NCBI GenBank assembly: GCA_031376385.1
Contig: JANMDQ010000003.1
Coordinates: 82,279 to 146,278 of the forward strand
From: Aquisediminimonas sp031376385
GTDB taxonomy: Bacteria > Pseudomonadota > Alphaproteobacteria > Sphingomonadales > Sphingomonadaceae
Length of the DNA: 64,000 nt
Direction: 5' to 3'
A program made the position numbers and the translations under genes. The stretch's first letter is position 1. The number at the start of each line of letters is the position of its first letter. Shown piece after piece: positions 52,177-62,042 of the stretch. The notes under the pieces are model-generated. The model did no database searches and was not told where the DNA came from. It saw only the letters and a list, made by a program, of their open reading frames with translations.

Positions 52177-52905
52177 CTAAGCCTCCGCCTTAAATGGCGT
52201 AAAATCAGTGCCTTCATCGTAAATGTCGACGCCTTCACGGCGCTTCAAAGTTCCAACGACGGCGTAGGTGACAGGCGTCAACACGACCTCCCACAAAACT
52301 TTCAGACCCCAATTCGTGATCATCACGGTGATGACCTGATCGGTCGTCCAGATGCCCAAAAATGCAACGGGATAGAAAATCAGGCTATCAACGGCCTGCC
52401 CGAAGAAAGTGGAGCCGATGGTCCGTGACCAGAGATATTTGCCGCGCGTCAGGATTTTCATCTTGGCAAGGACAAAGCTGTTCACCAGTTCTCCAGCCCA
52501 GAATGCGAGGATGGAAGCCGCGACGATGCGCCAAACCTGGCCAAAAACCGCTTCATAAGCAGGTTGATTGGGCCATCCGTCTGCAGGCGGCAAAGACACC
52601 ACTACCCAGCTCATAAAGGCCATGAAAATAAGTGCAGCGAACCCGACCCAGATGCAGCGACGCGCACGGGAATAGCCATAAACTTCGGTCAGCACGTCAC
52701 CAATGACGTAAGACACCGGGAAAAAGAGAATGCCTGCCCCGAAAATCTGCGGGCCAATCACCGGGAAATCCACCTGCGCCAGTTTCGCCGCGCCGATGAT
52801 GTTGGAGAGCAGCAAAATGGCCACAAACGCGGCCATCACAATATCAAAGTTGCGAAACTGATGAATATCGCCCGCGCGGACAGGTTTTGGCTCTGTTTCG
52901 ATCAT
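52177..52905 (-). CDS. yhhQ: Queuosine precursor transporter, VUT family
   Basis: A 242-residue membrane protein with six helices: NIIGAAKLAQVDFPVIGPQI, PVSYVIGDVLTEVYGYSRAR, and IGSTFFGQAVDSLIFYPVAF are the YhhQ signatures. The family imports queuine-pathway bases (7-cyano-7-deazaguanine) for tRNA modification. It is convergent with mutL, 3 bp apart. Confidence 0.9.
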   Translation of the reverse strand: MIETEPKPVRAGDIHQFRNFDIVMAAFVAILLLSNIIGAAKLAQVDFPVIGPQIFGAGILFFPVSYVIGDVLTEVYGYSRARRCIWVGFAALIFMAFMSWVVVSLPPADGWPNQPAYEAVFGQVWRIVAASILAFWAGELVNSFVLAKMKILTRGKYLWSRTIGSTFFGQAVDSLIFYPVAFLGIWTTDQVITVMITNWGLKVLWEVVLTPVTYAVVGTLKRREGVDIYDEGTDFTPFKAEA

Positions 52906-52964
52906 CGCAAGACATTAACGCACTTTCCCCCACGCGCAACAGCCCCTAAAGACCAACGCAGCGC

Positions 52965-53041
52965 GCGCCCTTAGCTCAGCTGGATAGAGCGCGAGACTTC
53001 TAATCTTGAGGTCACAGGTTCGACTCCTGTAGGGCGCGCCA
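52965..53041 (+). tRNA. tRNA-Arg (TCT anticodon)
   Basis: A 77-nt gene with encoded CCA. Acceptor GCGCCCT pairs AGGGCGC, D arm AGCTCAGCTGGATAGAGC, anticodon loop CTTCTAA with TCT, T arm CAGGTTCGACTCCTG. Confidence 0.96.
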
Positions 53042-53056
53042 CGTTTCTTCACAAAA

Positions 53057-53074
53057 ATGTCATTAAACTGACCC
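53057..53074 (+). promoter_or_regulatory. Possible PhoB box upstream of the phytase locus
   Basis: ATGTCAT-TAAA-CTGACCC resembles the Pho box of two CTGTCAT units spaced by 4 bp; the first unit fits 6 of 7 positions and the second 4 of 7. It lies 66 bp before the TonB-receptor start, where activation would be expected. Confidence 0.4.
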
Positions 53075-53139
53075 GCAAGAGTCACGCCACTTCCTTAGCG
53101 CATCCCCATCGAATCAGATGACTTTAATGGGGCTTATCA

Positions 53140-55896
53140 ATGACACTCAAGAAACTCGCTCGTTTGGACCACACGGCGTTGCTTTTAGGCGCATCCGTTT
53201 TGGCCCTTAGCTTGCCTGCCAATGTAAAGGCGCAAGAGGCACCCGCGGAAGCAGATGCCGACGAGAATACGATCATCGTCACTGGATCGCGACCCATTGC
53301 AGAGTCAGAGGCTGCGGCACTCGAGATTCAAAAGGCTTCGGACTCGCTCGTCAGTGTGGCAGCAGCAGATGCAGTGGGTCGATTGCCCGACCAGAACATC
53401 GCGCAGGCCGCATCGCGCCTTCCTGGCGTCAGTGTCGAACGCGACCAAGGGCAGGCTCGTTACATCAACTTGCGCGGCGCGCCCAAGACGTGGACCACGT
53501 TGTCATTTGACGGGATCAATATCGTGAGCCCCGAAGGCCGTGATTCCCGCTACGATAGCATTCCATCTGCGCTTGCGTCGCAGATCATCGTGGCAAAAGC
53601 CGTTACGCCTGACATGCCGGGCGAGACGATTTCGGGCAATGTGAATGTCATCACCCGGTCGCCCTTTGACTATAAAGGTTTCCGCCTTGCCGCCAAACTG
53701 GGTGGCGGCTTTGTCGAACTTGGCAAGCGCAAGGAATATGAGGGATCGGCAGTGATCTCCAACGTGTTCGACACGCGGATGGGGGAAATCGGGGTCCTGC
53801 TGTCGGGCAGCTATTACGAACGCAACATGATCACGGACAATTTTGAAACGGATTGGGAGCAGGTAACACAGGACCAGCGCCCCGGCTTTGCCGACCGCTT
53901 CTGGGCGCGAGAGACGGAAAATAAGCTGTACCGCCTCACCCGCAAAAACTATTCCGTGTCAGGCCGCGTCGATTTTCGGCCAGATGCTGACAATCAGATA
54001 TCGATCCGCTCGCTCTACACGATCTTCACTGACGATGAGGCGCGCGATAATTATATCTTCGACCTCGATGACCGGCAGGCTGATCTGAGCAATGTCAGCA
54101 CTGCCTGCGCGACGGACGTAAACCCAACGCCGCGCACCACCGGTTATGCAGATATTTGCATCGGGAACACGCCGTTCAAAGGCACGGCCTACGGCGTCGA
54201 CATCAACCAGCGTTCGACGCTTCGAGCATTCCGCCAATCGGTTTTCACCAACACGATCAGTGGTGATCATAAGTTTGGTGACGCGTGGAAACTCAAATGG
54301 GCGGGCAATTTCACGCGTTCTGTCGATGATCGGTCCGTTGTCGGCGAAACGCGGTGGGATAGCCCATCGACACGGAACCTTCGCCCGACTGTCGCCTATG
54401 ATTTCACAAATGCTCAATTGGCGCGTGTAGCCCTGTTCACAACAATCGCGAACGCGAACGGTACGTTCCAAGCAGTGACGCCCGTGACCGCAATCGATAC
54501 ATTCGCGAAACCACTAACCTCCTTCCGCTCGCTTGATGCTGTGGATGTGACGAAAGCTTACACTGGCAAGGCGGAACTCTCCCGCCAGTTAGGTCTGTTT
54601 GGTGGCGAGGGCAGTATCCGGCTTGGTTTGCAGATTGACCAGCGGACGAAAGAAGCCAACGAACGCGAGCTGGTGCTCAACACGGCGGCGCAGTTTACCG
54701 CTGCGGGTATCGGAACAAGCTATCCAGGCTTTTCGCTTGATACCCCGTTCAAAGGTAAAATCCCGCTGGGTTATACGTTCCGCTATTTCAACCAAGAAAC
54801 CATGAGAGACTATTTGGAACGTGCTAAAGGCGTGGGAACATTCACGCCGATAAACGGCAATTTCTATAATGTTCGCGAACAGGTCTATTCCGCTTATCTT
54901 ATGGCCAACAGCAAATTTGACTGGGGCAGCTTTGTCGGCGGCGCGCGCGTGGAGCATGTCAAAAATCGGGGCCAAGCCTTTGGCAATGTGGCCGGTGTTG
55001 TCACGCCAGTGCAGGCCGAAAGCAGCCAGACTTTGGTGTTCCCAAGCCTGCATTTGAATTTTGATGTGGCCGATGACAAGAAGTTGCGCGTTGGATTTAC
55101 CAGCGGCGCAGCGCGTGCCGACTATGATCAGCTGCGGCCCAATGTGACGGTCAACGATGCTAACCTTACCATTTCAGGCGGAAACCCCTCGGTTAAGCCA
55201 GAGCGTGCCTACGGCGTTGACGCTTATTTCGAATGGTATGTAAAACCGCAGGGTTATTTGATGGTCGGTGCCTTCTACAAACGCGTGGAGGACGCCCTGT
55301 TCAATTCGCGCCGGACATTCGGATCGAACGCGCTGGACTCAAACGGTGTGGATCGGTCTGGCTACACGTTCAGCGGCATCGTCAACGGCGGCAGCGGATA
55401 TCTTTACGGCATGGAGGCAGCGGCACAAATGCAGCTGGAGCCTTACACGCAAGACCTTGGCCTGCCAGACTGGATGGGCGGATTTGGCCTGTCAGCCAAT
55501 GTCACGCTGAACAAAAGCAGCATCAACAAGCCACTGGTCGACGCAGCGACTGGCCCGCGCAAAGTGCGGTTGCCCGGTGCGTCGGATATCGTTCTCAATG
55601 TCGGCGGTTATTATGAAAAATATGGCCTGTCGCTTCGCTTGCAATACCAAAAACGGTCGAAATGGGTGGATGCAATCGCAGATACGTTGGTGGATGCAGG
55701 CGATACTTACTGGGCCGCCGATGATGAGCTGGACTTCTCCGCGCGCTATGAATTTACCAAAGGATTTGAGGTCTATTTCGATGCGTCCAACCTGCTCAAT
55801 GGTGCAGGACGGCGCTTTTCGGGCGTGAGCGCGCGGACGATTGAATGGGAGCGGTTCGGTAGGCGTTATACCGGCGGTGTGCGTGTGACATTCTGA
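53140..55896 (+). CDS. TonB-dependent receptor
   Basis: A 918-residue outer-membrane receptor. Signal peptide (HTALLLGASVLALSLPANVK, cleavage after KAQ), a TonB-box-like ENTIIVTGSR, the plug domain (LPDQNIAQAASRLPGVSVER and YINLRGAPKTWTTLSFDGIN), then a 22-strand barrel ending in ...VRVTF with terminal Phe. The cargo is not shown by sequence. Since a phytase gene overlaps the stop by one base (TGATG) and a PhoX-like gene follows, inositol phosphates or another organic phosphate or metal complex is a fair guess. Confidence 0.9.
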   Translation: MTLKKLARLDHTALLLGASVLALSLPANVKAQEAPAEADADENTIIVTGSRPIAESEAAALEIQKASDSLVSVAAADAVGRLPDQNIAQAASRLPGVSVERDQGQARYINLRGAPKTWTTLSFDGINIVSPEGRDSRYDSIPSALASQIIVAKAVTPDMPGETISGNVNVITRSPFDYKGFRLAAKLGGGFVELGKRKEYEGSAVISNVFDTRMGEIGVLLSGSYYERNMITDNFETDWEQVTQDQRPGFADRFWARETENKLYRLTRKNYSVSGRVDFRPDADNQISIRSLYTIFTDDEARDNYIFDLDDRQADLSNVSTACATDVNPTPRTTGYADICIGNTPFKGTAYGVDINQRSTLRAFRQSVFTNTISGDHKFGDAWKLKWAGNFTRSVDDRSVVGETRWDSPSTRNLRPTVAYDFTNAQLARVALFTTIANANGTFQAVTPVTAIDTFAKPLTSFRSLDAVDVTKAYTGKAELSRQLGLFGGEGSIRLGLQIDQRTKEANERELVLNTAAQFTAAGIGTSYPGFSLDTPFKGKIPLGYTFRYFNQETMRDYLERAKGVGTFTPINGNFYNVREQVYSAYLMANSKFDWGSFVGGARVEHVKNRGQAFGNVAGVVTPVQAESSQTLVFPSLHLNFDVADDKKLRVGFTSGAARADYDQLRPNVTVNDANLTISGGNPSVKPERAYGVDAYFEWYVKPQGYLMVGAFYKRVEDALFNSRRTFGSNALDSNGVDRSGYTFSGIVNGGSGYLYGMEAAAQMQLEPYTQDLGLPDWMGGFGLSANVTLNKSSINKPLVDAATGPRKVRLPGASDIVLNVGGYYEKYGLSLRLQYQKRSKWVDAIADTLVDAGDTYWAADDELDFSARYEFTKGFEVYFDASNLLNGAGRRFSGVSARTIEWERFGRRYTGGVRVTF

Positions 55897-56921
55897 TGCG
55901 CATCATCATCGCACTAACTGGGCTGTGTCTTGTTGCGGCGGCCAAGCCTATTGAGACCAAAACTGTTACTGCAGTCGCAGAAACGCAGCCTGTTGGCACC
56001 GTTGATGACGCGGCGGATGATCCCGCAATCTGGCGCAATACAGCCGACCCGGCGGCCAGCCTGATCGTCGCGACGGATAAGCGCGCGGGCCTGCATCTTT
56101 ACGATCTGTCCGGACGCGCGCTCAGTTTTACGCCGTCACCTCGACTCAACAATGTCGATCTGCGTGACGGCGTCAGCATTGGCGGCGCGCCGGGCATATT
56201 GGTGGCAGCCAGTGACCGGCACGACGAGGCCAATGCGAAGATGGCGCTGTTTCGACTGGATGCAGCTGCAAAGACGCTTATCCCGCTGGCCTCAATTCCT
56301 GTTGGCCCCGGCGAAGCTTACGGCATGTGCCTGTGGCAGCGTAAGCGAGATCAGGCGCTGTTCGGCTTTGTGGTGTTAAAGGATGGCCGCATTGACCAGA
56401 TGGCGTTTGATTTGAGCGGAGCCGCGCCGACCGCGACACGAGTGCGCAGTATGAAACTGGGCACTCAATCCGAAGGCTGTGTCGTCGATGACCGCACCGG
56501 CACATTGTACGTGGCGGAGGAAGATGTCGGGCTGTGGCGCTTTGATGCAGAGCCAGAGAGTCCGACGACACCCGTCCCGCTGCCAAAGGCTGACGGTCAG
56601 CAACTGGTGATTGATGCCGAGGGATTGGCCCTTGATCCGCGCGGACGCAAAGGCGGCTATCTGATCGTATCGAGCCAAGGCGATAATGCTTATGCGGTCT
56701 ATAAATTACCCATGGTCAAATATGTCGGTCGTTTCCGTATTGGTGATGGGGCACTTGATGGCACCCAGGAAACCGATGGCATTGATCTGATCACAGGTGA
56801 TTTCGGGCCTAAGTTTTCAAAGGGGCTGTTCGTGGCGCAAGACGGTGACAATGCCCCTGAAACTCAGAATTTTAAGCTTGTGCCTTGGGCGGATGTCGTG
56901 CGAACTCTTCGGCTAAAATAA
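55896..56921 (+). CDS. Beta-propeller phytase (3-phytase)
   Basis: A 341-residue exported phytase that releases phosphate from phytate. Signal peptide MRIIIALTGLCLVAAA; then the family landmarks DAADDPAIWRN, LNNVDLRDGV, SQGDNAYAVYKL and GTQETDGIDLITG, which provide calcium- and phosphate-binding residues. ATG overlaps the receptor stop, so receptor and phytase are translated from the same mRNA. Confidence 0.9.
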   Translation: MRIIIALTGLCLVAAAKPIETKTVTAVAETQPVGTVDDAADDPAIWRNTADPAASLIVATDKRAGLHLYDLSGRALSFTPSPRLNNVDLRDGVSIGGAPGILVAASDRHDEANAKMALFRLDAAAKTLIPLASIPVGPGEAYGMCLWQRKRDQALFGFVVLKDGRIDQMAFDLSGAAPTATRVRSMKLGTQSEGCVVDDRTGTLYVAEEDVGLWRFDAEPESPTTPVPLPKADGQQLVIDAEGLALDPRGRKGGYLIVSSQGDNAYAVYKLPMVKYVGRFRIGDGALDGTQETDGIDLITGDFGPKFSKGLFVAQDGDNAPETQNFKLVPWADVVRTLRLK

Positions 56922-56930
56922 GGATCGTCC

Positions 56931-58304
56931 ATGCTTACGCGTCGTGCTTTTCATTTAGGGCTTACATCAGCGGCCTTCGCTGGATTTGCCTTGCAAGGCT
57001 GCCGCGAGGAACTGTCCGCTGCTACGCTAGGCGCCAAAGGCTATGGCAAGCTGATCGGTGACGAAGGTGGCTTGCTCGATCTGCCCAAGGGCTTTTCCTA
57101 CCGCATCATTTCTCAACTGGGCGATGCCATGGCAGATGGGCACAGCGTGCCGGATAAAGCCGACGGCATGGGTGCTTTTGATATGGGTGGCGGCATAGTC
57201 GCACTTGTCCGCAACCACGAGATCCGGGTAACTGATTTGGAAAAACAGCCGTGGATTGGCGGCGGGAAGGGGCCTGATCTGGCCTATGACCGCACGACTG
57301 CCGGCATTGCTCTACCCGGTGGCACGACAACCATGATGTTCAACATGAAAACAGGGCGCGTTGAGAACCAGTATCGAAGCCTTGCCGGAACCATCCGCAA
57401 TTGTGCAGGGGGGACCACGCCGTGGAATAGCTGGTTGACCTGCGAGGAAGATGTGACGCGCGGTGGTGCCACAGTCGGCCAGGATCATGGCTGGATTTTT
57501 GAGGTGCCCGCCGGTCATAAAGGGTTGGTCACGCCACTGGCTCTGAAAGACATGGGCAGGTTTAATCATGAAGCGGCAGCTGTCGATCCGAGAACGGGTA
57601 TTGTTTATCTGACTGAAGATGAAAAAGACGGACTTTTCTATCGCTTTCTGCCCAATACTAAAAGCGAACTCGCGAAGGGCGGGCGGCTTCAGGCTTTGGT
57701 GTTGAAAGGCACGCCAATCGGCAGTGACACCCGCAATTGGAACAGTGTGACGCTAGAGCGCGGCAAGCCAAAACAGGCACTTTGGATTGATGCCGACGGC
57801 GTCGATAATCTCGGCAATGACATGCGACTTCGGCTCGCCTCGAAGGGAGCGGCTCTCTTCGCGCGCGGCGAAGGAATTCATTTCGGCCAAGATGAACTTT
57901 ATTTTACCTGCACATCAGGCGGCGTGGCACAGGCGGGCCAGGTGATGCGCTATCGCCCGTCAGAATTTGAAGGGCAGCCCGGCGAAAAGGATGCGCCAGG
58001 GACAGTGGAAGTCTTCTTCGAATCTGCGGGCAAACACCAATCGGACTATGCCGACAATCTCACAATTGCGCCAAATGGGCATTTGATCATCTGTGAGGAT
58101 CAGGGCGGCGATGGTCCTGTCGACAATCACTTGCGCGGCATTGCCCCGAACGGCGCGATCTATCCGATTGCGCGGCTTCGCACGCAGACGGAATTGGCTG
58201 GAGTCTGTTTTTCGCCCGATGGATCGACATTGTTTGTCAATGTCTATCAACCGACGAAGACTCTGGCGATTACCGGGCCTTGGGGGAAGGTTCGGGTGGG
58301 ATAG
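56931..58304 (+). CDS. phoX: PhoX-like alkaline phosphatase (DUF839), Tat-exported lipoprotein
   Basis: A 457-residue PhoX family protein. The N-terminus has a twin-arginine motif and a lipobox-like end (TRRAFHLGLTSAAFAGFALQ then GC). Core motifs: FDMGGGIVALVRNHE, NCAGGTTPWNSWLTCEED, EAAAVDPRTGIVYLTEDEKD, and APNGHLIICEDQGGDG. PhoX enzymes are calcium/iron-dependent phosphomonoesterases of phosphate-starved cells. An AAGGAT site lies 9 bp after the phytase stop. Confidence 0.88.
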   Translation: MLTRRAFHLGLTSAAFAGFALQGCREELSAATLGAKGYGKLIGDEGGLLDLPKGFSYRIISQLGDAMADGHSVPDKADGMGAFDMGGGIVALVRNHEIRVTDLEKQPWIGGGKGPDLAYDRTTAGIALPGGTTTMMFNMKTGRVENQYRSLAGTIRNCAGGTTPWNSWLTCEEDVTRGGATVGQDHGWIFEVPAGHKGLVTPLALKDMGRFNHEAAAVDPRTGIVYLTEDEKDGLFYRFLPNTKSELAKGGRLQALVLKGTPIGSDTRNWNSVTLERGKPKQALWIDADGVDNLGNDMRLRLASKGAALFARGEGIHFGQDELYFTCTSGGVAQAGQVMRYRPSEFEGQPGEKDAPGTVEVFFESAGKHQSDYADNLTIAPNGHLIICEDQGGDGPVDNHLRGIAPNGAIYPIARLRTQTELAGVCFSPDGSTLFVNVYQPTKTLAITGPWGKVRVG

Positions 58305-58312
58305 GGCGATGC

Positions 58313-58393
58313 AGTGCGCCGGGCTTGATCCGGAGCCCAGAAGTCCAACACTCTACCGCTGCCCACCCGGCTCCGGGTCAAGCCCAGATCACT
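58313..58393. repeat. Palindromic repeat, family A
   Basis: AGTGCGCCGGGCTTGATCCG then GAGCCC, and GGCTCCGGGTCAAGCCCAGA then TCACT, about 30 bp apart. It lies between the convergent phoX and ppx genes and may end both transcripts. Confidence 0.85.
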
Positions 58394-58394
58394 G

Positions 58395-59822
58395 CTACCC
58401 GATCCTTGCCTCCAGCCCAAGTGACGTCGCCAGCGACTTGAGCCGCCGCGCCACTGCATCACAAGCCAAAGCATCTGAAATGCGCAGGCACAGCTTGTCG
58501 CCGTCCACACACAACGGGCTGCTCGTCAACAACTGCGTTGTGCCGCCATCGACACGCATTCCCAAGCGGATTGCGAGGCCCCATGTCCGCGCAAGATCAA
58601 TGCGCCGCTCATCATCGCTAAACAAGGGGTGATCGGGCCAATCCCCGCCCTTGCTGCCGTGGGCGGCAAAAAGCGCGCGGGCGATCATCATCCGGTCCGC
58701 GCCGTTGATGCCAGGCCAATTGCCGTGGAGCACATAATCGCGGGCGTGGACAGCGCGGTAATCCGGGTGGATCGGCCAGGCACTATCCGCCAGCAGGCAC
58801 GCCGCATGGCGCAATCGGATGGTCATAGCATCTTCGCCCGAAAACAACGGCGTGATCCAATCGTTCAGCACATCGCCGTTGAACAGAGTGCGCGCCTGAC
58901 GTTGCCCCTCATGCCGCGCGCAGGCGATCAGCGGATCTTCGCGGCGCTCGTCCTGCGTAAGACTGTCGAACAACAAACCTTCACGAATGCCTTGGGCACT
59001 TGCGATTAGCATGTCAGGCTGAAACAAAGTCGCAAGCGCCTGCGCCAATCGAGCCGCATCATGCAGCGTTTCAGCGCGCGGTTGCGGAATAAGTTTCAGC
59101 GCCTTGAGTGCCTCTACGTCCGCAGAGTCTGAGACGATATTATCGAGCCGCGCCGGCTTGATTGGGAAATTTGCAAGGATGGACAGGGGGTAATCGGTCA
59201 GATGCTGTTCAAATCGTCCCATCGCCCGCCAGGCGCCGCCGACCAGATAGAGCGTCTGACCCTGATGCGCCCCGAATTCGGGGTGGGTGAGCAGTGCTGC
59301 TTCCAGCGTTTGGAACAGATCATCCTTGCCCTTAATCCGCATCGTGCCAAGTGGCAGGGAAGAACGATCCCCCAACGCGCCCTTCGCAACGCGGACCAGT
59401 TCGAGGCTGCCACCGCCCAAATCTGCCACGATGCCCTCTGCCCAAGGCAAATCACCCAGCACGCCAAGCCCAGCGGCCAGTGCTTCCTTATCGCCGCTGA
59501 GCATTTCAACTTCGATGCCGCGCTCTTTGGCAAGCCGGACAAGGTCTGCGCCATTAGAAGCGTCGCGCACAGCCGCAGTAGCCACAATACGCACGGCTTC
59601 AACGTCCATCATCGCCGCGAGCGCGTTAAAGCGGGAGAGCGCAGCAAGTGCCTGACCCATCGCCTCATCATTGATGCGCCCCTGCTTCATCACAGATTTA
59701 CCAAGGGAAACCGGCGCTTTCTCGTTGTAAAGCGGCAGAGGCGCACGCGCGGAACCGCCATAAGCGACAAACCGGATAGCGTTGGAGCCGATGTCAATGA
59801 CGGCCCGTTTTCGGCCAATCAT
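58395..59822 (-). CDS. ppx: Exopolyphosphatase, Ppx/GppA family
   Basis: A 475-residue Ppx/GppA phosphatase. Actin-like phosphate loops: AVIDIGSNAIRFVAYGG and VADLGGGSLELVRV; the C-terminal HD-like part has ACLLADSAWPIHPDYRA. It hydrolyses polyphosphate or pppGpp. It lies 13 bp downstream of ppk1, so synthesis and degradation of polyphosphate share a transcript. Confidence 0.92.
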   Translation of the reverse strand: MIGRKRAVIDIGSNAIRFVAYGGSARAPLPLYNEKAPVSLGKSVMKQGRINDEAMGQALAALSRFNALAAMMDVEAVRIVATAAVRDASNGADLVRLAKERGIEVEMLSGDKEALAAGLGVLGDLPWAEGIVADLGGGSLELVRVAKGALGDRSSLPLGTMRIKGKDDLFQTLEAALLTHPEFGAHQGQTLYLVGGAWRAMGRFEQHLTDYPLSILANFPIKPARLDNIVSDSADVEALKALKLIPQPRAETLHDAARLAQALATLFQPDMLIASAQGIREGLLFDSLTQDERREDPLIACARHEGQRQARTLFNGDVLNDWITPLFSGEDAMTIRLRHAACLLADSAWPIHPDYRAVHARDYVLHGNWPGINGADRMMIARALFAAHGSKGGDWPDHPLFSDDERRIDLARTWGLAIRLGMRVDGGTTQLLTSSPLCVDGDKLCLRISDALACDAVARRLKSLATSLGLEARIG

Positions 59823-59835
59823 CGCTTGCCGCCAA

Positions 59836-62028
59836 TCATCGCTTTCGAGTGAGGCTCAGCCTAGGCACGTCATTCCCATCCGCCAAAGCCTCTCCGCGTC
59901 CTGACAGTGACGGATTGGTCATGAAATAATGGTGGAGATTAAACGGTTTTTCACCTGCCTTCACCCTTTCATAACGCCCGTCGCTTTTCAGCGTCCAGCT
60001 TTGCTCATTGTCGAGCAGGTTTGCAACCATCACTTGGTCAAGTATCTGATCATGTACAGTCGGCGTGGCGATGGGGAGCATATATTCCACGCGCCGATCA
60101 AAATTACGCTGCATCCAATCAGCAGATGAAATGTATACTTTCGCCCCCAGGTTGGGCAGCGCCGCGCCATTGCCGAACGCCCAGATGCGGCTATGTTCCA
60201 GAAAGCGCCCAACAACGGACTTTACGCGAATGCGGCTGGATAGGCCGGGAACGCCGGGGCGCAGGCAGCAGATACCGCGCACAATGAGGTCAATTTCAAC
60301 TCCGGCTTCGCTCGCCTCATAAAGTTTATCAATGATCTGTTGATCGACAAGCGAGTTAACTTTGCACCAGAGCGCCGCAGGGTTGCCCTTCCGCGCATTC
60401 GCCATCTCATCATCGATCAATGAGACGATCTTTTCGCGCAGGCCAAGCGGGCTCATCGATAGGACCTTCAAGTCCTGCGGTTCGATATAACCAGTCACAT
60501 AGTTGAAGATTTGGGATGCATCGCGGCAAATGTCGGGGTTGGCGGTGAAGTAACTCAAATCCGTATATATTTTGGCAGTGACAGGGTGATAATTACCCGT
60601 GCCAAAGTGACAGTAGGTCCGCAACTTGCTGCCTTCGCGCCGCACCACCATCGAGATTTTGGCGTGCGTTTTCATATCCACAAAGCCGTAAATCACTTGA
60701 ACGCCGGCATTTTCAAGCTGTGAAGCCCAGAGGAGGTTCTGCTCCTCATCAAAGCGCGCCTTGAGTTCGACAACGGCGGTGACGGATTTTCCAGCCTCAG
60801 CAGCTTCACACAGTGCGCGGATGACAGCGGATTGCTTGCCCGCGCGGTAAAGCGTTTGTTTGATCGCTACGACATTAGGGTCTGCGGCAGCCTGTTCCAG
60901 AAAAGCCAAAACAACGTCAAAACTCTCATAGGGGTGATGGACGATGATGTCCTTTTGCCGGATCGCCGCAAAACAATCGCCATCATGTTCGCGGATACGT
61001 TCGGGAAAGCGCGGGCTGAAGGCTGGGAACTTCAACGCAGGCAAATCTTCGTCAACCAACTGGCCAAGGTCCGCGATGCCCAAAAATCCTGCGCGTTCGA
61101 CGATGATCGTTTCATCCCCGCCCAATTCTGCTCGCACCATATTCTGCAAGGATTGCGGCAAGTCCTTTTCAAATTTCAGGCGAATGACACGCCCACGGCG
61201 GCGGCGCTTAATGGCGGTGCGGAAATAGCGGACGAGATCCTCTGCTTCTTCCTCGACTTCAATATCGCTATCCCGAATGACACGGAACACGCCTGATGCG
61301 ACAAGACTGTGGTTGGGGAATAGCGCCTGAACGAATTGCCTGATCAGCACCTCCAGAACGACAAAGCGGCTGCCGATGCCGGGGACGCGGACGAAGCGCG
61401 GGAGCTTCGATGGGATCATGATAAGTTGGCGAACAATTTCGCCGTCACTGTCCCGCCGCATTTCTAGGATGAGGCTTAGGCCTTGATTGGGGATGAATGG
61501 GAAGGGGTGGGCCGGGTCCAACGCTTGCGGGGTGAGGACGGGAAGGACTTCGGACAGGAAATAGGCCTTCATCTGCGCCATCGCGACTTTGCCGATTGTG
61601 GCAGGGCTGACGACTTTAAGGCCCTGCGTGGACAGTTGACGCCGCAATTTTGTCCAAAGTCGCTGCTGACCTAGCATCAAGGCGTTTGTCGCACGTGTAA
61701 TGGCGTCCAGCTGCTCTGTGACGGTTAGGCCGTCCATCGACAATTCTTCGATGCGCCTGATTTGCTGTCCCCGTAAGCCAGCAACGCGAACCATGAAAAA
61801 TTCGTCGAGATTGCTGCCGGATATAGAGAGGAAACGCAGGCGCTCAAGCAACGGGTGGGCGGGATTCTCAGCCTCTTCCAAAACGCGCAAGTTGAATTTT
61901 AGCCACGACAACTCCCGATTGAAATAGCGCGAAGTCACGTCATTCTTGGCGATATTCTCTCGAAATTGACTGGATGCCACGCGTGATCTGCCCCTCTTCA
62001 CGTTGGCTCTGGCAGGGAAATGTGACAT
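59836..62028 (-). CDS. ppk1: Polyphosphate kinase 1
   Basis: A 730-residue PPK1, which makes polyphosphate from ATP. N-terminal FNRELSWLKFNLRVLEEAEN, central AIKQTLYRAGKQSAVIRALC, the phospho-histidine region DMKTHAKISMVVRREG and the second active-site His in GTGNYHPVTAKIYTDL. The true start may be internal to the first 34 residues (a family-like start begins near FNREL), so the N-terminus is uncertain. Confidence 0.94.
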   Translation of the reverse strand: MSHFPARANVKRGRSRVASSQFRENIAKNDVTSRYFNRELSWLKFNLRVLEEAENPAHPLLERLRFLSISGSNLDEFFMVRVAGLRGQQIRRIEELSMDGLTVTEQLDAITRATNALMLGQQRLWTKLRRQLSTQGLKVVSPATIGKVAMAQMKAYFLSEVLPVLTPQALDPAHPFPFIPNQGLSLILEMRRDSDGEIVRQLIMIPSKLPRFVRVPGIGSRFVVLEVLIRQFVQALFPNHSLVASGVFRVIRDSDIEVEEEAEDLVRYFRTAIKRRRRGRVIRLKFEKDLPQSLQNMVRAELGGDETIIVERAGFLGIADLGQLVDEDLPALKFPAFSPRFPERIREHDGDCFAAIRQKDIIVHHPYESFDVVLAFLEQAAADPNVVAIKQTLYRAGKQSAVIRALCEAAEAGKSVTAVVELKARFDEEQNLLWASQLENAGVQVIYGFVDMKTHAKISMVVRREGSKLRTYCHFGTGNYHPVTAKIYTDLSYFTANPDICRDASQIFNYVTGYIEPQDLKVLSMSPLGLREKIVSLIDDEMANARKGNPAALWCKVNSLVDQQIIDKLYEASEAGVEIDLIVRGICCLRPGVPGLSSRIRVKSVVGRFLEHSRIWAFGNGAALPNLGAKVYISSADWMQRNFDRRVEYMLPIATPTVHDQILDQVMVANLLDNEQSWTLKSDGRYERVKAGEKPFNLHHYFMTNPSLSGRGEALADGNDVPRLSLTRKR

Positions 62029-62042
62029 TCGTGTTGCAGTCT

